Shown: positions 1 through 15,400, counted from the first letter of the stretch. The stretch is DNA of 64,000 nt from Micromussa lordhowensis (GCA_964020085.1 OZ026601.1:30761818-30825817), one strand, 5' to 3'. Made by a program: numbers and translations. Notes: generated from the sequence alone by a model not told the origin.

Positions 1-635
1 TTGTCTGTTTTGTCAAATTAACCCCGTGAATTCCAAGACCGCACATATACGCGCGCTGAGTGGTCGTGCTCTATGTACCACTTGTGACGTCATCAATTTC
101 CATGTCACCAGATATTCTTGATAAGCAGTTAGTAGAGCTAGGATAGATCTATCGGCACAGCAGTCGGTTTTGGATATTGATGGCACTCTGACGTAGCAAA
201 CTGAAAAACAACGGTATCAGTTTTGGTGCAAAACTTGTGGTAAAATGGCCCATTATACCTTTTTCCAGGCTTTGCCCATAATTAACACCCAACTTTTTAC
301 GTTAACCAGAAAAAAAATATGAAACCCGAGGGGTAGCGAGAGTAAAAGGGCCGGGAGAAAGAAAAGAAAGGGGCAAGAAAAAATCCTGACAATTACCAAC
401 GAGTCCAAATTTTGGCTTATGCGCATGCCTCAGATAAAAATATTGCACATTTCTGTAACTAATCTATTCTTTTGGTAACAAATGGCTTTCTCAGCAAAAT
501 GTAGGCCCATTGAGCGTCATTGTAGCTAAAAAACTAATTTAACAGTTAAAAACGGCGTTTTTGGTGAAAATTTGAGAGGTAAAGTGTTGAAAAAGGTTTT
601 TGATTACTTAACTATTGAGGGATTTACTTTGACAG

Positions 636-3600
636 GGATTTGTCTTACAATACTATTTCATTTCTGCCTGACGGGATATTTGGCGAGTTAAAAAATCTTC
701 GCAAACTGTGAGTAAAATAAAGCAGCAGCCAGGATAGTGCAATATTCTGTACCATATCTTTATTTTTATCAAAAAACAAGAAATTAAGCTAAATCAGCAG
801 AGGATGATGAATCTGACCATTAATACACACGCAAAATCAATATCGTGTCTCGACGCTTAATTCAAAAAATGTGGTTTTGGTTCCAACAATAGGAGAATTC
901 CAGCGATTATATGAACGTCATTTAACAAATAATTTATTACATGATTTTACACACATGGTAGGCGCATTAGTCTCGCTTTGAGGGTTTAGCCTTACTGTCA
1001 CCTTGTGGAGCAGTGTGTCGCAAGAATTTTAAATTAGGTGCTGGCAGAACTGGGCAAATCAAAAGAAAACTACACTACCACAAATCAATTTTGTAAAAAC
1101 AGCATTTTCCCTTTATCCAAGCTTACAATGATAAGTTTTGCTCAGCTTATGATGAATAAAAGTCATGTCAATGCCTATGTTGAGTTGATATACACATCAG
1201 AAGATTGAGAGTTCAAACGAAACCTGCCAGAACTACAGACCTGCCGCCATGACATATGCGATAAGTGATGTGAAGCCTTCTAAGTTTATTTATTAGATGA
1301 CTAAAACCTTTTTCTATAGGCAGCTGGACTCTGGACTATTGCATCGTTATCTGACGGGGTATTTACTGGCCTTATAAACCTGCAGACTCTGTATGTAAAT
1401 AGGGTCTAAATACAAATGAATGACTGTCTACTGAAACACTTTTCAAAGCCATTAGAACTGGCAATACGCGCAACTACGCGCAACTGCGTGCATGAGGGTA
1501 CGTGCAAACAGAACAATTGTATCCTCCCAAATGAATTATCACGTGATCTGAATTGGGTGGCAGCAAGGATGTAAACACGTTAGCCGAATACGTCTATTGC
1601 GTAGTGGCATAGCTGTAAAAAGTGCTGAAGTGAAGTTATTCATGAAAAGTGTCAAGCCCGGCTTACTCTGATAAGGTTGGCTTTCTTGAAGTTCTAAGTA
1701 CTGGGGAAGGTTCGATGGTGAGACAGAAAGCTTTTGTGCAAAGAGTTTTAAGATCTGACAAAGTAGAGATTTGCAATTCATTTAAAGCTGCTGATGTATA
1801 ATAGTGCTGACTTAACTTTCCATAACTGTTCCCCATGGTTATGGTAATGCCACTTTGGATTACAGGTGTGGTGAAATTAAAATGTTTTTGGCAGGCTGTA
1901 AAAAAAGAGGGATATATATTTTGATAGCCTTTTATAAAATACTGTGACTATCAATTGACTATGACGCTTGACAATTATTGGATGAGGTTTTTGTGATATC
2001 CACTACGAGAGCATAGCCTTGCGTGACAGAGAAAGGCCCAGAACTGGACTAGGAAAAAGTGGATACAAGCAAAACGACGCGATCCGAAACTAATTGCGAG
2101 TGTCGTTTTTTTTTTTTTTTAACTAGAACCTCAGTACTGAGTTAAATTGAAGGATCAGTTATCCGTTATTTCTCTGCAACGAGTTAATTTTGCAGTTCTA
2201 AGATCTCAGCTATTAATTTACAAAAACGCATCAATTCTCAGCTGACAGTAAAAATTTTGACCAATTCTCACCCATCAGTTAAGCCCCAATCCGACCCTCT
2301 TTTTCGTGTTCTCTACACCTCCTTTTTACGTGATTCCAAAATCTTTGTGTTCATTTGCATAAGTTTATTTATTGGGCGACATATCTTTACAGGAAACTAC
2401 ATGGTAACACTATTGCTGCTATATCTGAAGGGGCATTCACGAGCCTTAAAAACCTGCGGAATCTGTATGTTAAACGAACTGAAAGGGAAAAAAGCATTAT
2501 AACATTCTCAAGGGGGCTGACCTGATAAATGCATCAAAATCTACCAAATACAGCTACTGGCCATTTCAGTTTAATCGCGCTACTTTTCTATGATTCCTGC
2601 TTATTTTCTTATCAAGAGGCCCTTTTACAGGGTATGGTACTTGAATGTTATTTGTTTGAAAACGTTCTAACCAGGTAAAAAAATAGGGGGAAAAAATCAT
2701 TTGTCACAGCGGTATGTTGTCCGATCGCTACATTTGAGAACAGCCCAAAAAATGTGATGATGGCGGTGGTGATGATCATGATGGTGATCATGATAATGAA
2801 GATGGTGATGATAACGATGATAATGATGAGGATGATGATAATGTCTTGATGTGTTAATCCCCTATCTCCACTTGCCTTTCTAGCATATATTTTAGCTATT
2901 AAGAAGATTACGCTATCTTCTTCTAGGGATTTGGCTTCAAATGCTATTTCATTTCTGCCTGTTGGAGTATTTACGGGCCTGACAAAACTGCAAAATTTGT
3001 AAGTGAAGGGAAACTACACAACACATTTCTAATACATTAAAACATCCCAAATACGTAAATTTTTTTACACGAAGGTAGCAACCTTTGATACGCTCAGTAT
3101 AGAGTACTAAGAACATCACCCTCGTCTTCCTTGTAAGAGGAAGATCTGGGGTGATGTTAATTTTCCCGAGATTACGGCTTGCGCTCGGTTGATTATTTAA
3201 AGGAAGAAAACTTCCATGCATCGTTCACGAAAATACATGCGTCCCAGCAGCATTTTTACATCACGAGATAAAAACGAAGTTTGACGAAATATGGAGCTTT
3301 ACAGGGCTTTTCGGCGAAAATTAACGTCATTTTACTTCAGGCAGTATCTCTACGAAAATTACCCGAAAGTTTGAAAGACCACTGTTTTACCGCTGCAAAG
3401 TTCGCTCTGCTTCACGAATCTCTCAAACGAAAGTTCGCGTGACTTATTGACAGAACGCAACACAGTACAATTATGATTTCAGATGAACATAAAGAAAAGC
3501 GAAACAAAAACAAAGACAACAGCACCAGTTAAACTACACAACAGTTTATAGTTATAGGTCGCTTAATGGTGTTTCTCCTAGCTCTTTGGTTGATAAGCTT

Positions 3601-5398
3601 CTTTATCGCTGTCATTCTGGGCCGGGTTGTTCGAAAGCCGGTTAACGCTAACCCAGGATAAAAAGTTAACCGAAGCATTAATTTTTCTTGTATAAACGTG
3701 TTTTTTCGCTTCCTGTTTTTTTGTTTAGTTTGAGATTATTAAAATTCAAAAAGAGACTGGGGCCAAACAATATAAACAGAAAACCTCTCAGAAAAGTTGC
3801 AAAACTGAAATCAAAATTCTCGCTAACCCTGGGTTAGCTTAATCCAGCTTTGAACACCCGACCCTGGATCTTTGAGATCTGTCACCACTGAACTGTTAGA
3901 TCAGTCAAGGTCTTTCACAAAAAACCCCTAGTGTGATAAGGCATTTAGTGACATGGCAGTCTTGCTATCGATAGAGTTTGACTTGTGAAAGGCAAGTGGT
4001 ACATTGTTCCATAATCTACGTCCATGACATCTCCAAGGCAGATGGCAAAAGCTGAAAGCGAGAAGTTCGCGTGAGTTAACGAAATTTCGTATATTTCAAG
4101 TCACAATCTACGAAAATTCGCTGTTAACTTCGAGCAAAATTTGCTTGTACTGTTCGTGCATTTCACCGTGAGTAGCCTAGTACTAGTAGGTAAGTTCTTT
4201 TCCTGCTAAAGAAATTGTTAAAATGAGCCAGCTTATACATTTAGTCAGTCAGTACATTTAGCCAGCCAGTTTGTACATTTACTGACGTTTTGGTCAATAA
4301 CTTCTCGCAGGCATTTGTATTTAAACGCTGTCACATTTGTATCTAACGGAGTATTTGACAACCTGAAGAGTCTGAGGAAACTGTAAGCAAACAAAAGTGT
4401 TTAATCCATGGCGCTTTCTATTCGACCAAAAATTTCCGGAAATTCTATAGACCACAGATAGCAGGGACCTTAAACAAACCCACAACGGCAGCGAAAACGT
4501 CGCAAAACAAAAGACGTAATGAGTGGTAAAATGGCTCTGCAATCAATCAATCAATCAACAACTTTATTAGAGTGTCTAATCTTCTAGCTTGCCCTCAGGC
4601 CTCCTAATCGGGGACATTACTTAAAATACTTATTAATGATAAATGTATTTATTATATGGCTAGCTCCGCGAGCGGGCAAGATGAATCAAATCCTGGGCTG
4701 TGATTGGCTACACGAGCGGGCAAGATGGACCATCTTGCCCGCTTGGGACTACCCGCCTTTTCCCGCAAGAAAAATTTCCCCAAAAGCCATATAATAAATC
4801 CTTTATTGACCAAGCTTGTTCGGGCAAGATGGCTTGATATTGGCCTCGTTCTTTTTTTGCGTGTTTATGGATAAACTCGCAAAAAAAGAACTCGGCCAAT
4901 ATCCAGCCATCTTGAACTCAAACTTGGTCAATAACCCATACATACATAATAATATAAGATGATAAGATTTAACTATTCTAAAACTACTTCAAATATATAA
5001 AATATCAATATACTTCGAATATACGACCGACCGGACGACCGCGCAGCGGAAGTCAAATTTATTTATCACAGACCGAAAGTCCTACTACCAGTCAATCATA
5101 AAAATTACAATTTCCGAGAAAAGAAGAATAACCAAGTTATGAAAAAAGGGAAATTTGCATTAAAATGCTGACAAAGGAGACGTAAATGGTTTCATGTCCC
5201 TCTGAAATTGAGATTGGTTGATTTAAACTATAACTTTGAATGTGATTGGTTGATTTAAACTTCAAATTTGAATGTGATTGGATTATTGAACTCACGGTCC
5301 GATAACAAACTGTCCTATAACAACTTGGCAGGTGAATTAGTGAAAAATAAGAGTTTTAAACCAATCACAATCGAGGAAATTGTAATTTTTATGATTAC

Positions 5399-5429
<31 letters not shown>

Positions 5430-5480
5430 GAGGGAGTAATCGAGCGAGTAATTTCAAAATCTGACGAGTGCGAAGCGCGC

Positions 5481-5514
<34 letters not shown>

Positions 5515-8500
5515 TTATACTACAGGCTAAGAAATTTCTCAAATGCGATTGGCTAAGACCAGTAGTATTTCTGCCAAATTTGAAATACTTACATGTAAAA
5601 ATTTCAGTTTCCATGGAAACCTAAATGATCGAAACAATATGGCGGAAAGATTTTCAAAATTCTGTGGAAAAAACTGCACGAGCTAAAGGAAATTACCAAG
5701 ATATGGAAACAGCAAAGAATGTACAAAGATCTAGGTCACTGTATCGTCGATTTAAGGTGGAAGGCAAAGGATACAGTCCTGATATTTTCAGTGAGCTGCA
5801 ACGCGAACCAACTCAGCTGACGAAGTTCGGTGCATAGCTTTATCGTCGAGCGCTCTTTTAACTGCTATCGAAGAAGGTGAGAGATCGAAGAAGGTGAGAG
5901 AACGAAAAACGGTTCCTTTCAGTCTTTATTCAACAGTTCAGAAGCACAGGCAACCAGAAGTAAACGTCGTCCGCTGGAAACTATTTTCCGCTGCTGTAGC
6001 GACCAAAGAAACGATAAATAGCCAACAATTTTCACGGCCTGCTGCTTAAATGAAAGCCCAAAGTCCAAGTTCCACAAGCAGAATCGGTTAAAAAATCTAT
6101 TGATAAACTTCAAATGACGATTAGGCTGTTCAAAATGTACCCTTCAAAAGATGTTTACAGGTATTCAAGTACTGTTTTATCGCAGTTGAAGCGAAAATCA
6201 TTTGAACATGTGTGACCTTTGTGCGATCACATGTTTGATCACATGTTGTAGTAAAACCAATCACTCGTGCGTGACTAAACAGCGTCACAAGATGCGAAAT
6301 TTCTTTGCCTTGTAGTATAAACAAAAAATAGCACCGTTTCTTCGGGGTATTTGGGATAAATACCGGCTCGTGATATTTCAAAACTCTCCAAATATCACTC
6401 GCCGCGGCGGCTCGTGATATTTTGGCGAATTTTGAAATATCACTCGCGGTATTTATCCCAAATACCCCTAGAAACCATGCTATTTCCTATACGAATTGTA
6501 CGACACGAGATCCAATTACTAATTAATCGTATCTATAACAAATTTCGAAATCAAAAATGTCTTTTGAGAACTTCTTTTGAGCGAAAACGTCTGTAGCGCT
6601 TTTCCTAAGTTTTGAAAACTGTAGAAAACTTTGCTAAGGAAACCACTAAGGGGCGTGTAATTGACGTGAAAATCACGCGGGTGTCCAATTACAGGTGTCC
6701 GATTACAAAAAGTTCAAATCGGACACCTGTAATCGGATACCCATCCATGTGATCGCGCGCCGATTACGTGACAAATAGGTGCGCGGAGAACCAATCATGA
6801 TCGAGAATTTTGCGATAGATACGATTAATGTGGGTTAGCTCGAAGATATTAGCATCTGGGTGCTACTCTGAAAATTCGAGACCAAATAAAGTTTATGTGT
6901 GTATGTATGTATATATGTTCTTCACGGGCATTTTTTTTTGCTTTACTTAATAGGGATGGATACAAAATAATTACTTAGGGAGACAAATGCTTTTCTAGAT
7001 ATTTTTCTAGGAACGCCATTGCATATTTAGGTGACAAGGTATTTTGGGACCTGAAAAATCTGCAAGACCTGTAAGTACGAATCGATAAAGTACTGAAACG
7101 TCAATTTATTTATATTATATCTATTGTTGGATGTAGTTTTGCACGATAACGCCGCGGTTTGTGTCACCCGCCGAAGCGTAAAGCGACCTGTTTAAATCGG
7201 ATAACTCAAACCTAGTCACTGGTGATTTTTTTCTTTATTATACAATTCATCATTTAGTACTTTTCTTTATTATACAATTAATCGTTTAGTAGTTTACACT
7301 GAGGCGTTTTGCAGCTTTTCCTTTTTTCCATATTACCGGTGTTTTTTAACCGCTGTCCGTGACTCATGAAAAAAATTATCAAAACAACTGACAGATTTCA
7401 AGCTACCATTAGCAACTTAGCAAGGTCTTACAACGCTAGCTATAGAGTCGGCCGCTGCTTCCTGGAAAACCCACACTCCATTAGGTATCATGAATAATGC
7501 ATGAGTCAATATTTGGCTCTTACTAATTAACCGAGCTGGAGGTCTGTATGGGAAAATCTTGACCGAGTATTTTTTTGGTATATATTTTTAAATTGTTGAA
7601 GAAGTGATATTCTCAGCTCCTGGTAGATTTCATTATACTATCGATCTTAATGCTTCAATCTGAGGCAGGAAAATCTTTCGTTTGCTTACCTGACAATCTC
7701 TTTCCCAGGGATTTGAGTTCAAATGCCATTGTCTTTTTACCTGATGGAGTGTTTGCCAGCTTCACAAAAGTACATAGTGTGTAAGTTAGCATTCACGCAC
7801 TCCACTGGCGATGATAATTAGTTTTTTTAGTTTATCATTTCACTTACTAAATGATTCTTCACAGCTTATTGGGATCAAACGCCCTTAAATTCTTACCTCA
7901 TGGATTGTTTGCCACCATGAAAAAACTGGAGGTTCTGTAAGTACTAGCGTATTGACCGCACTGTGACAGTTGTTAAACACTAATCTATTTATTTTATCTG
8001 TATCTACAAATTCCTAGGGCAGGCGCGGTGGCCTCACGGGTTAGGGCGCTTGGATTGAGCGGTCCGGGTTCAAGGCAGGGGAAATTGTGTTGTGTTCCTG
8101 GGCAGGACACTTTACTTTACAGTGCCTTTCTCTACCCAGGTGTATAAATGGGTACCAGCAAATTTAATGCTGGGGGTAAACCTGCTATGGAATAGCATCC
8201 CATCCAGGGGAGAGTAGAAATATTCCTTGTCGCTTCATGCTACTGAAACCGGGATAAGCTCCGATCGTGTTCATCTGATTGGCTCACTCTGGATTATGTC
8301 TGTTCCGGCTTTGTTATTGGCCCGAACGATTACCTGTTTTACGGCATTGAATTGAAAACATGAAGTAAAGGGTGCTTTGTCATCCTTAGAACCCTTGTAA
8401 TAGTATTTTACAAAACAAATAATTACGATGGGGTCGCACTCATGTTCTGGCGGGACCAGCCATTTCAAGAGAAAAATAATTTAGTTGATTTCATACCAAT

Positions 8501-9471
8501 TTCCTAACAGAATCATCGTTTAAACATCACTCATTTTTTTCCTCAACGAAATTCTGCAAAAGAAAAGCTCAAGAAATCAACAGTACTGACTAAAACAAAT
8601 AGCGAATGTACAATTATACATAGTAATTAACGCACAAAAACCATAACAACGCTCGTAAAACCAGAGAGAAAAGTTCTAAGTCTCGGTGATTTGATTATTT
8701 CTTCTTATATATTTTTTTATAGGTCTGTATCTCTCAACCATATTCGAAATCTAACCTCCAAGTTATTTGCCAATAACAACTATCTAGACTTCCTGTAAGT
8801 TATGTGCAGTTGTGACGTCATCCTCTCTTTAATAAAAACGTTAACTTACTTTAGGGATCACAAAATACTTCTATCATAGATGACAGGCTCGATCATCTGT
8901 CCTTTTCTCGCTATGCAACACATAAGGCCTCCATGAGTCTTAGAAACAAAATTCTGTGTGACTATCTATCAGGTCTGCATATTCGTCTGGGATTCTAGAA
9001 GTGTATCAAGTACTATATCAAACACGAGCGACAGTGTTTCATCAGGATATCCAAACACCGAGAAGAGAGTTGAAAATACGACGCGCAGCGGAGTATTTTT
9101 GACGAAATTCGAGGTGTTTGGATAGCGGATGAAACACTGTCTCGAGTGTTTGACATATCTTCTCAATCGAAGCAAAAACTAAGGAGAAAATCGAGAGGTA
9201 AAATCGTCAAAATCTATGCTAATTAAGACCGGGTATCAAAACCTCCTTCACGGCTGTGATTTTCTTTGTTTTAGCTTGATGAATTATTAATGAGTTTGAG
9301 AATCAAAGATCCGAGCTGAGTGATTTCTTTATTTACTTGTAACTGCCAGCATTTAGCACGAAGCTGTACATGTCGTTGATGAAATTATTACTATTGCAGG
9401 GATTTGTCTTATAACAGGATTGAGCATTTACCAGAGGAATTGTTTTGCTGTTCAAAAATGATACAGAGTCT
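636..9471 (+). CDS. Nine single-LRR cassette exons
   Basis: Each exon follows an AG, begins with one base completing a Leu-type codon, codes 23 full codons and ends with two bases (usually CT) before GT. All nine intact exons are exactly 72 nt. Reads include DLSYNTISFLPDGIFGEL (636), HLYLNAVTFVSNGVFDNL (4311), DLSSNAIVFLPDGVFASF (7709) and DLSYNRIEHLPEELFCC (9400). These match the LxxLxLxxNxIxxLPxGxFxxL consensus of extracellular typical LRRs. The 6999 exon uses an upstream TAG acceptor; the nearer AG at 7009-7010 would give only 60 nt. The 9400 exon has a weaker GTTAGT donor. Identical phase means any subset can be skipped without losing frame. Confidence 0.85.
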
Positions 9472-12400
9472 GTTAGTACCTACTGTTTCTACCTTCTTCC
9501 AGTAGCGGCAGTCGCACATGGTCCTATCTTTACCAGTAGGGCTTTCCACAAGTTCAAGTGCTCGGCAACTTTTTCACAACTTCTTGCATTTCGAGTAACT
9601 TTTTTCGTTTCTGTGATAAAAATTAATGCAAAAAGCGAAGGATGTTTCGACCATTCAGCTGTAATTTTCAAGTTCAATTACATGCATAAATAGATGGTCG
9701 AAACGTCGTTGGATAATAGCCTTAATTTTTATCACAAAATCAATTTCAACGGTGAGGTTTTCTGTTTATGTTGTTTGGCCTTCTGTTTTGAGTTTGAATA
9801 ATCTCAAGGTTCTCAAAATACACAAAATAAAAGCAGCTGTATACAAGAAAAATTCATACTTCGGTTAACTTTTAAAATCCTGGGTCAGCGTTATGGGTTA
9901 GGGTTGGGCTTCCGAACAACCCAGCCCTATTTACAACAAGTTAACCTGACATGAGCCCGCAATCCAATCGAAAACCAGCACTTGGTAAAAGCACACGTCA
10001 TCTCCATGAGCTCTGCACTTGAGCCCGAGATATGATCACGTGATACTGGTCAGCGGATACCTTGTTTTGACAAGTGTTACTTGACCATTACATGGATGTC
10101 CAATATCAAACAATGACGCTATAAATTCATGGGTTTCCTTTTCTTTTCCTCTTCTTTTTTTTCCTTTTCTTTCCTAAATGGGTATGGGGCTCCGCTCGCC
10201 CGCCTTCGGCGCGCAAGAACTCCGCTATAAGTTTACTGTGTGCGCAGGACTTTGGTAAAAACTAGTAATGAATATTTTCTAGTACAATGACGAGGAGGTG
10301 CTTCGTGGAAAAGCACTTTCTGCCAATGAATCCTGATTGATGAAATGTGTGATTGCCAAGGACATGTCCTGAAACTGTTCGAAAGTTGAACGTCGGTAAT
10401 TCTTTTCTATCCTTTGAAAATTTTCATGCCAAATTTCGCAGCCTTCTTTGTATTTTCTGGTACAGCATCTTCTTGTATTGTCAGGATTTCCGATTCAGAA
10501 ACACCGGTGATTCGCGAGTTTTCGCCGGCTATTTTGTTTTAGCTTGGATCACGTATTGTTATACCTCCCAACTCAAATACGTTTTCCGATTGGAGGAAAA
10601 CGTCTCACGTGACATGGGTCAAAACTCACTAACTCCCTAGAGAAACAACAACTTTCGACTCTCACGTGATCACGTCGTGCATCTTGAAATCGTGGAAAAT
10701 TTGTTTGCCAGCCGGCCTGACGTCAAATGTTAAAAGGAAAGCAAATGTTTTTCACTAGAGACGGCTATTATTTAAGAAAAGGGATTTATAATTGCAAAAA
10801 CATATCAGATTAACGAAAGGGAAAATGTGAACGCTTTTTGTCTTCAAGCTTTTAATTTGGCGCCAAAAATGGTTCGCCCGCGTTCGGTAACTCGTCCTTC
10901 AATCGCTGTCGCCAGGTAGGAAAATAGTCGTGTCATTTACAACAAAACATGCTTTTCCTCGTCAAATCAGACCCAGAATTCTCGAGTTAAACATTACAAG
11001 AAGGCAAAGCAGCTTAAGTATTGTCTTAATTGTTTTTTAGCTGCGAAGAAAAAGACTGTTATCGTGTCGTTTCGTTAGGAAGCTCGTTCTGTTGCTGGTT
11101 CTGCGGGTGCAGTCACCGTGTGCAAGGGGGTAAAGCTAATAATTTTGTCGCGTTTTTTTTTCTGTTTTTGAGTTATTATTCACTCGGTAGGAGGTAAATA
11201 ATGCTCATTAGCCAGAGATAGCGAGCCAATCAGATTGCTTGAAACACCAAGATCACTGAGTGTGTGTATACTAAAATGAATTATTGTATTTCAATTCTGA
11301 GACATTGGCAGCCATTCAGGTTTTCTTTCTTAAGAATTATACTAGTTTACTAAGTTTTCGACAAAGATCCCAACAAAGAGACTAAGTGAAGAAATAAACC
11401 GGTTCTGCCGCTCTAAACTTAATAGGCGAATACACTTGCGAGTCAGTATTCGAAAACTTTGCGTGCAAAGCCTAGGCTAGTTAAAAAATTGAATGTGGTT
11501 TAGCGTAGTCTGTACTATTATCGACAACTCTCTCCTCCGCAGAGGCTCAAAGGTTTTTTTTCGGGTGGGGAGGATCCGCTGAGTAATGTAAGTGCAGGCA
11601 CAGAGTTACAGGCGACGGCCCGAAGCGCGGGAGCCTCTGCCAGATACCACGCCCAAGATGGCCGCCATCCGGGGGAGGCAATTTCCTGTGGGCTACTCGC
11701 AGGGGTGGCTTGTGTACCTTGTATCAGCAAAAATGGCGTGCAAGATTTTGAGGTTAAGTGATGTCGAAGGTTTAGCTAAAACATACTTGAATGCATGGAA
11801 ATCGGGAAAAGTCTGTTGCTTTCATGAGAACTGTTTTCCTAAGCGTCTTTCGTTCACCTCCGAGTGGTTGAGCGATCACTATCGAATTCAACATTCTCAA
11901 GATCGCGTAAGTGGTGATGAAGAAATAAAGAGAAGAACAAAATGTGCTCAGGAAACTCATGGCTAGTGAAACTCTGAACAGGATCGCAATTCAGTCTTAA
12001 AAGAGACAAGAACAAGTAAGTTTTTTTAACGTTTGTCTGCTCGGCGAACTGAACAATTTTCTTCGCGAAATCATTGTGAAATCGAAGCTCAAGTCTTAAG
12101 TTGCATTGAGCTTAATCTTAGCATACATTTGTTTAAAGGAAAGTAATTTTTTCTCTTTTACATCTGCGGTGATGGATAAATCTCTTTGCAGATTACATAT
12201 ATAGATGTAGATGTAGATAACAATACGATTTCAGTGGTGAGAACCAAACGATGATTAAGCTTATCCTTTTGTTTACTTCGTTTTATTAACGGCATTTTTA
12301 CAGAAGTTCTAAATTTAACGTTTGCAAATAATAGGAAAAAATAAATATAAGATATATAGATTGCAAGACTTTATTTAAGTTGAAATTTACCTTGAAGAGA

Positions 12401-15400
12401 GAGCTCTTGAAGAGGACATTCCAGCTGATCCGAATCGTTCGCCATATTATTGTTTTTAGGACATGCAAGACTACCCCTCACGGGTTTCAGGGAGGCCTTC
12501 GAAGTAAAACAGTTTTGCTTCTTTTCTTGGAAAATACGAAACTAGGTAACAAAAAAACTAATGCAAACTGTAGCGACATAATTAGCAATGAGTTTCTGTG
12601 AGTTTCAAGCTGTCAAATGAAGCCAAAGCCGAGAAATCCATCGATGTACGAGAAAACGACAAGGATGTACGAGAAATCGACGTACATCTGGCAGAGGTTC
12701 TCCGCCTGATCGAGGCATTCGACTTTCTGCCTGCGGTACACTTCGCACAGCGGATTGATATAACGAATGCTTGAACCTCTGCGGAGGAGAGAGTATCGAC
12801 AACGTTACGCGTCGTCACAGTGGTTGCGTGACACATTGACGCGAGCTGCGTTGTCTGGACTCTTATCGACAACGGCAAATTAGCCAATCAGATTGCGAGA
12901 TTAGTAGCAATTGCAGTAAAAATGGCGTTAGCACCCCGCCCCACTGAAAGCATCCAAATTCGAAGGAATGCTACCAAGTACCATTTTGTCCCATGCTTGA
13001 CGTCTCGAGAAGCTCCTTTTAACTCATAATCATACAGCGCTCCCTGTGCAAGTGTGCGTTCAACTCGAGCGGGCCTTTTGTACGTCCCGAATGTTCTAGC
13101 ACAGTATTGCCATCCTCTGTCCAAACATTCTATTCAATGACTAATGGTCTGAACAATTGATAGATATTTGCAGAATAACATGATACCATACATATCAAAT
13201 GGTATTTTTGCCATCTTAACAAAAGTGCAATACCTGTACGTATACAACGTTATTACTGCATTTATGTATACACTGACTCTTTATGATTGACTACGATGGT
13301 TGGTAAGAGCCCCTGCCTGTAAAGAAAGGGACATTGGGGGGTACCCAATACCTCAAGAAAAATTGGCAAACACCGAAATACCGTGTCGAAAATCGACGAA
13401 GTACCGATACCGCATTTAGATCCCTTATAATCCTTTATAATCCGCTTACTTAAAGTTGTGAACTCGCTGGAACTTTTAAAGCATGTTTCTGAAAAACATT
13501 CACCAAAAAGGGCCTTTCCAACGCAAAAAAACAAAATTCAAATTTTCCGCCCTGTCGTCGGATTCTCCATAAATTATTTACTGGCAGTGGCACTTAAGCA
13601 AAACAGGTCACGTGACATAATTTATTTCTAAAGATGTCATTCCGTACTAGACAGAAAGAAAAGAAATGCTAGTATGTTTCTAACTTTGCAGGAGTCATGA
13701 CAATGGGGAAGCCATATAGCTTACTATGCTTCAGTTTTAATCTTTAATTTTTAATTCTTTATACACGGTAAAAAATTCACCAGGGTTTAAAAATCCATTA
13801 CTACAATTCATCTACTCTATATACAACCCGATTGAGTTAAATCGTGAAAATTAACAAAATACCGATAGAAAAACACAATAAAAATAATCTTCTTCAATAA
13901 TCTCCCTCTTTTGATGATACATTCTAGATTTATGAGTGCCAATGGATTAGAGAAAATTCCTCATCGAGCGTTTTTTCATACTCGTTCGCAGCAGTTGACT
14001 ATGTAAGTATTAATATGGACTGTAGTGGAGGCGACCTGTTGATTTTCTACTTTTTAAAATTATAGCTTTCAGGTGTCTTTCGTATAACAAAAGAATGTTT
14101 CGATGTAGAAGGTGATTACATAATGTCTGTACCATATATTGCAACAATGTAGCTATGATTCAAATCATTACGTACTGCTCACGACCAGCTACGTGGAACT
14201 GTCAACAAATGGCTTGAACAATGCTAGAGCTCTGCAGTTGTCTGATTGCTGTATTTTTTTTCTTGAAGAATGCTTTCGGATAACCCTATTAAGATAATCG
14301 AGTCCGAGGCGTTTAGACGTACCAATACTTTAACAGTGTAAGTTCTCTTTTCTAGATGTTAGTATTATTGTATTGCAAGCGTCAGTCCCTCGACTGAAAC
14401 AAAAGAAAATTCAAAGCTCGGAATCATTAACCATGACTTTCGTACTTAAAGAGAGAAACCTGTCACTAAATTACATTATTTCACTGCACTACTAATTGAT
14501 TCACCCCTTTACAATGTAGGCAGATTACGCGGATCTGTATAAGAGCTGATTGTAATGATAGTATGAATTTATGGTCGTTAATTACATTAATTTAACGCTA
14601 AAGATGATTTCCAGTCCGTAAATGCGCACTCTCGAGAGTTTGATTGCGTTTTTTGTTCTGTTCATGTAAGACATCACAAAATGTAAACATTTCGCAGCTA
14701 CTTACATGAAGCAAATTCAAAGTTTCAAAACAACCGCCATTATGGATGCGAAGCAGTCGAAGCTTTATGCTTCGTTCTTCCTCGTCGCAGCTGCAAACAT
14801 TAATAAAGCTGTTGGAAAGAAATTTGAAAGGTCTAAGAGATAAGGTTATGTGGTTCGTAACGAATAATATCGATTCACATTCCATCGAGTGGGAACTTAT
14901 AATGTTTATAAGCATTATGGTGCTGAGACTGCGCAGTACGGACTGGAAATCATCTTTACTATAACCATCTGCAAATCACCTGTTGCAGACAAAGACCCAT
15001 TACACGACATAGCCTTTTGCCTGTGCTCTTCAGTGCTTTAGTCTGAATGTTGGTATGTTTTATGCGAAGTAAAGGAATGTTTGTTGAAACTAAGCCAGGC
15101 ATACAACTTCCTTGGTAACGTACCGTCTCTTCCTGACAGATTTTTACTCCGGACGAAGTTGAAGACACTGAGCTTGGAGTCCTTTAGCGGCCTTGGTGGT
15201 CTAGAATCTCAACTGTGACGTATTCCACTTACCTGAGCAAAGAGCACATTGCACTTCTCGAACACTGCTTAATTAATACCGGATAAACTAAAAATAATAT
15301 TTAAATTACGTTTGCATAAATTCACACCGAGGCAGCGAAGCTTTGTACAGAGTAAACCCTTTTTGATATAAAATAATGTTAAACAAGACCGTGTGACGTA

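Noticed and set aside
5268..5624. 118-residue plus-strand frame and 99-residue antisense frame
   Set aside because: Both lie over the hairpin at 5432-5513; the amino-acid pattern is explained by the palindrome.
7009..7070. Shorter 60-nt version of the LRR exon using the nearer AG
   Set aside because: The upstream AG at 6997-6998 gives exactly 72 nt and a full LRR; the short form would lack the first LRR strand, though it remains in frame.
12582..12887. 101-residue minus-strand frame starting MANLPLSIRVQ
   Set aside because: Low-complexity Ser/Arg/Thr composition over the inverted end of a candidate transposon; no domain.
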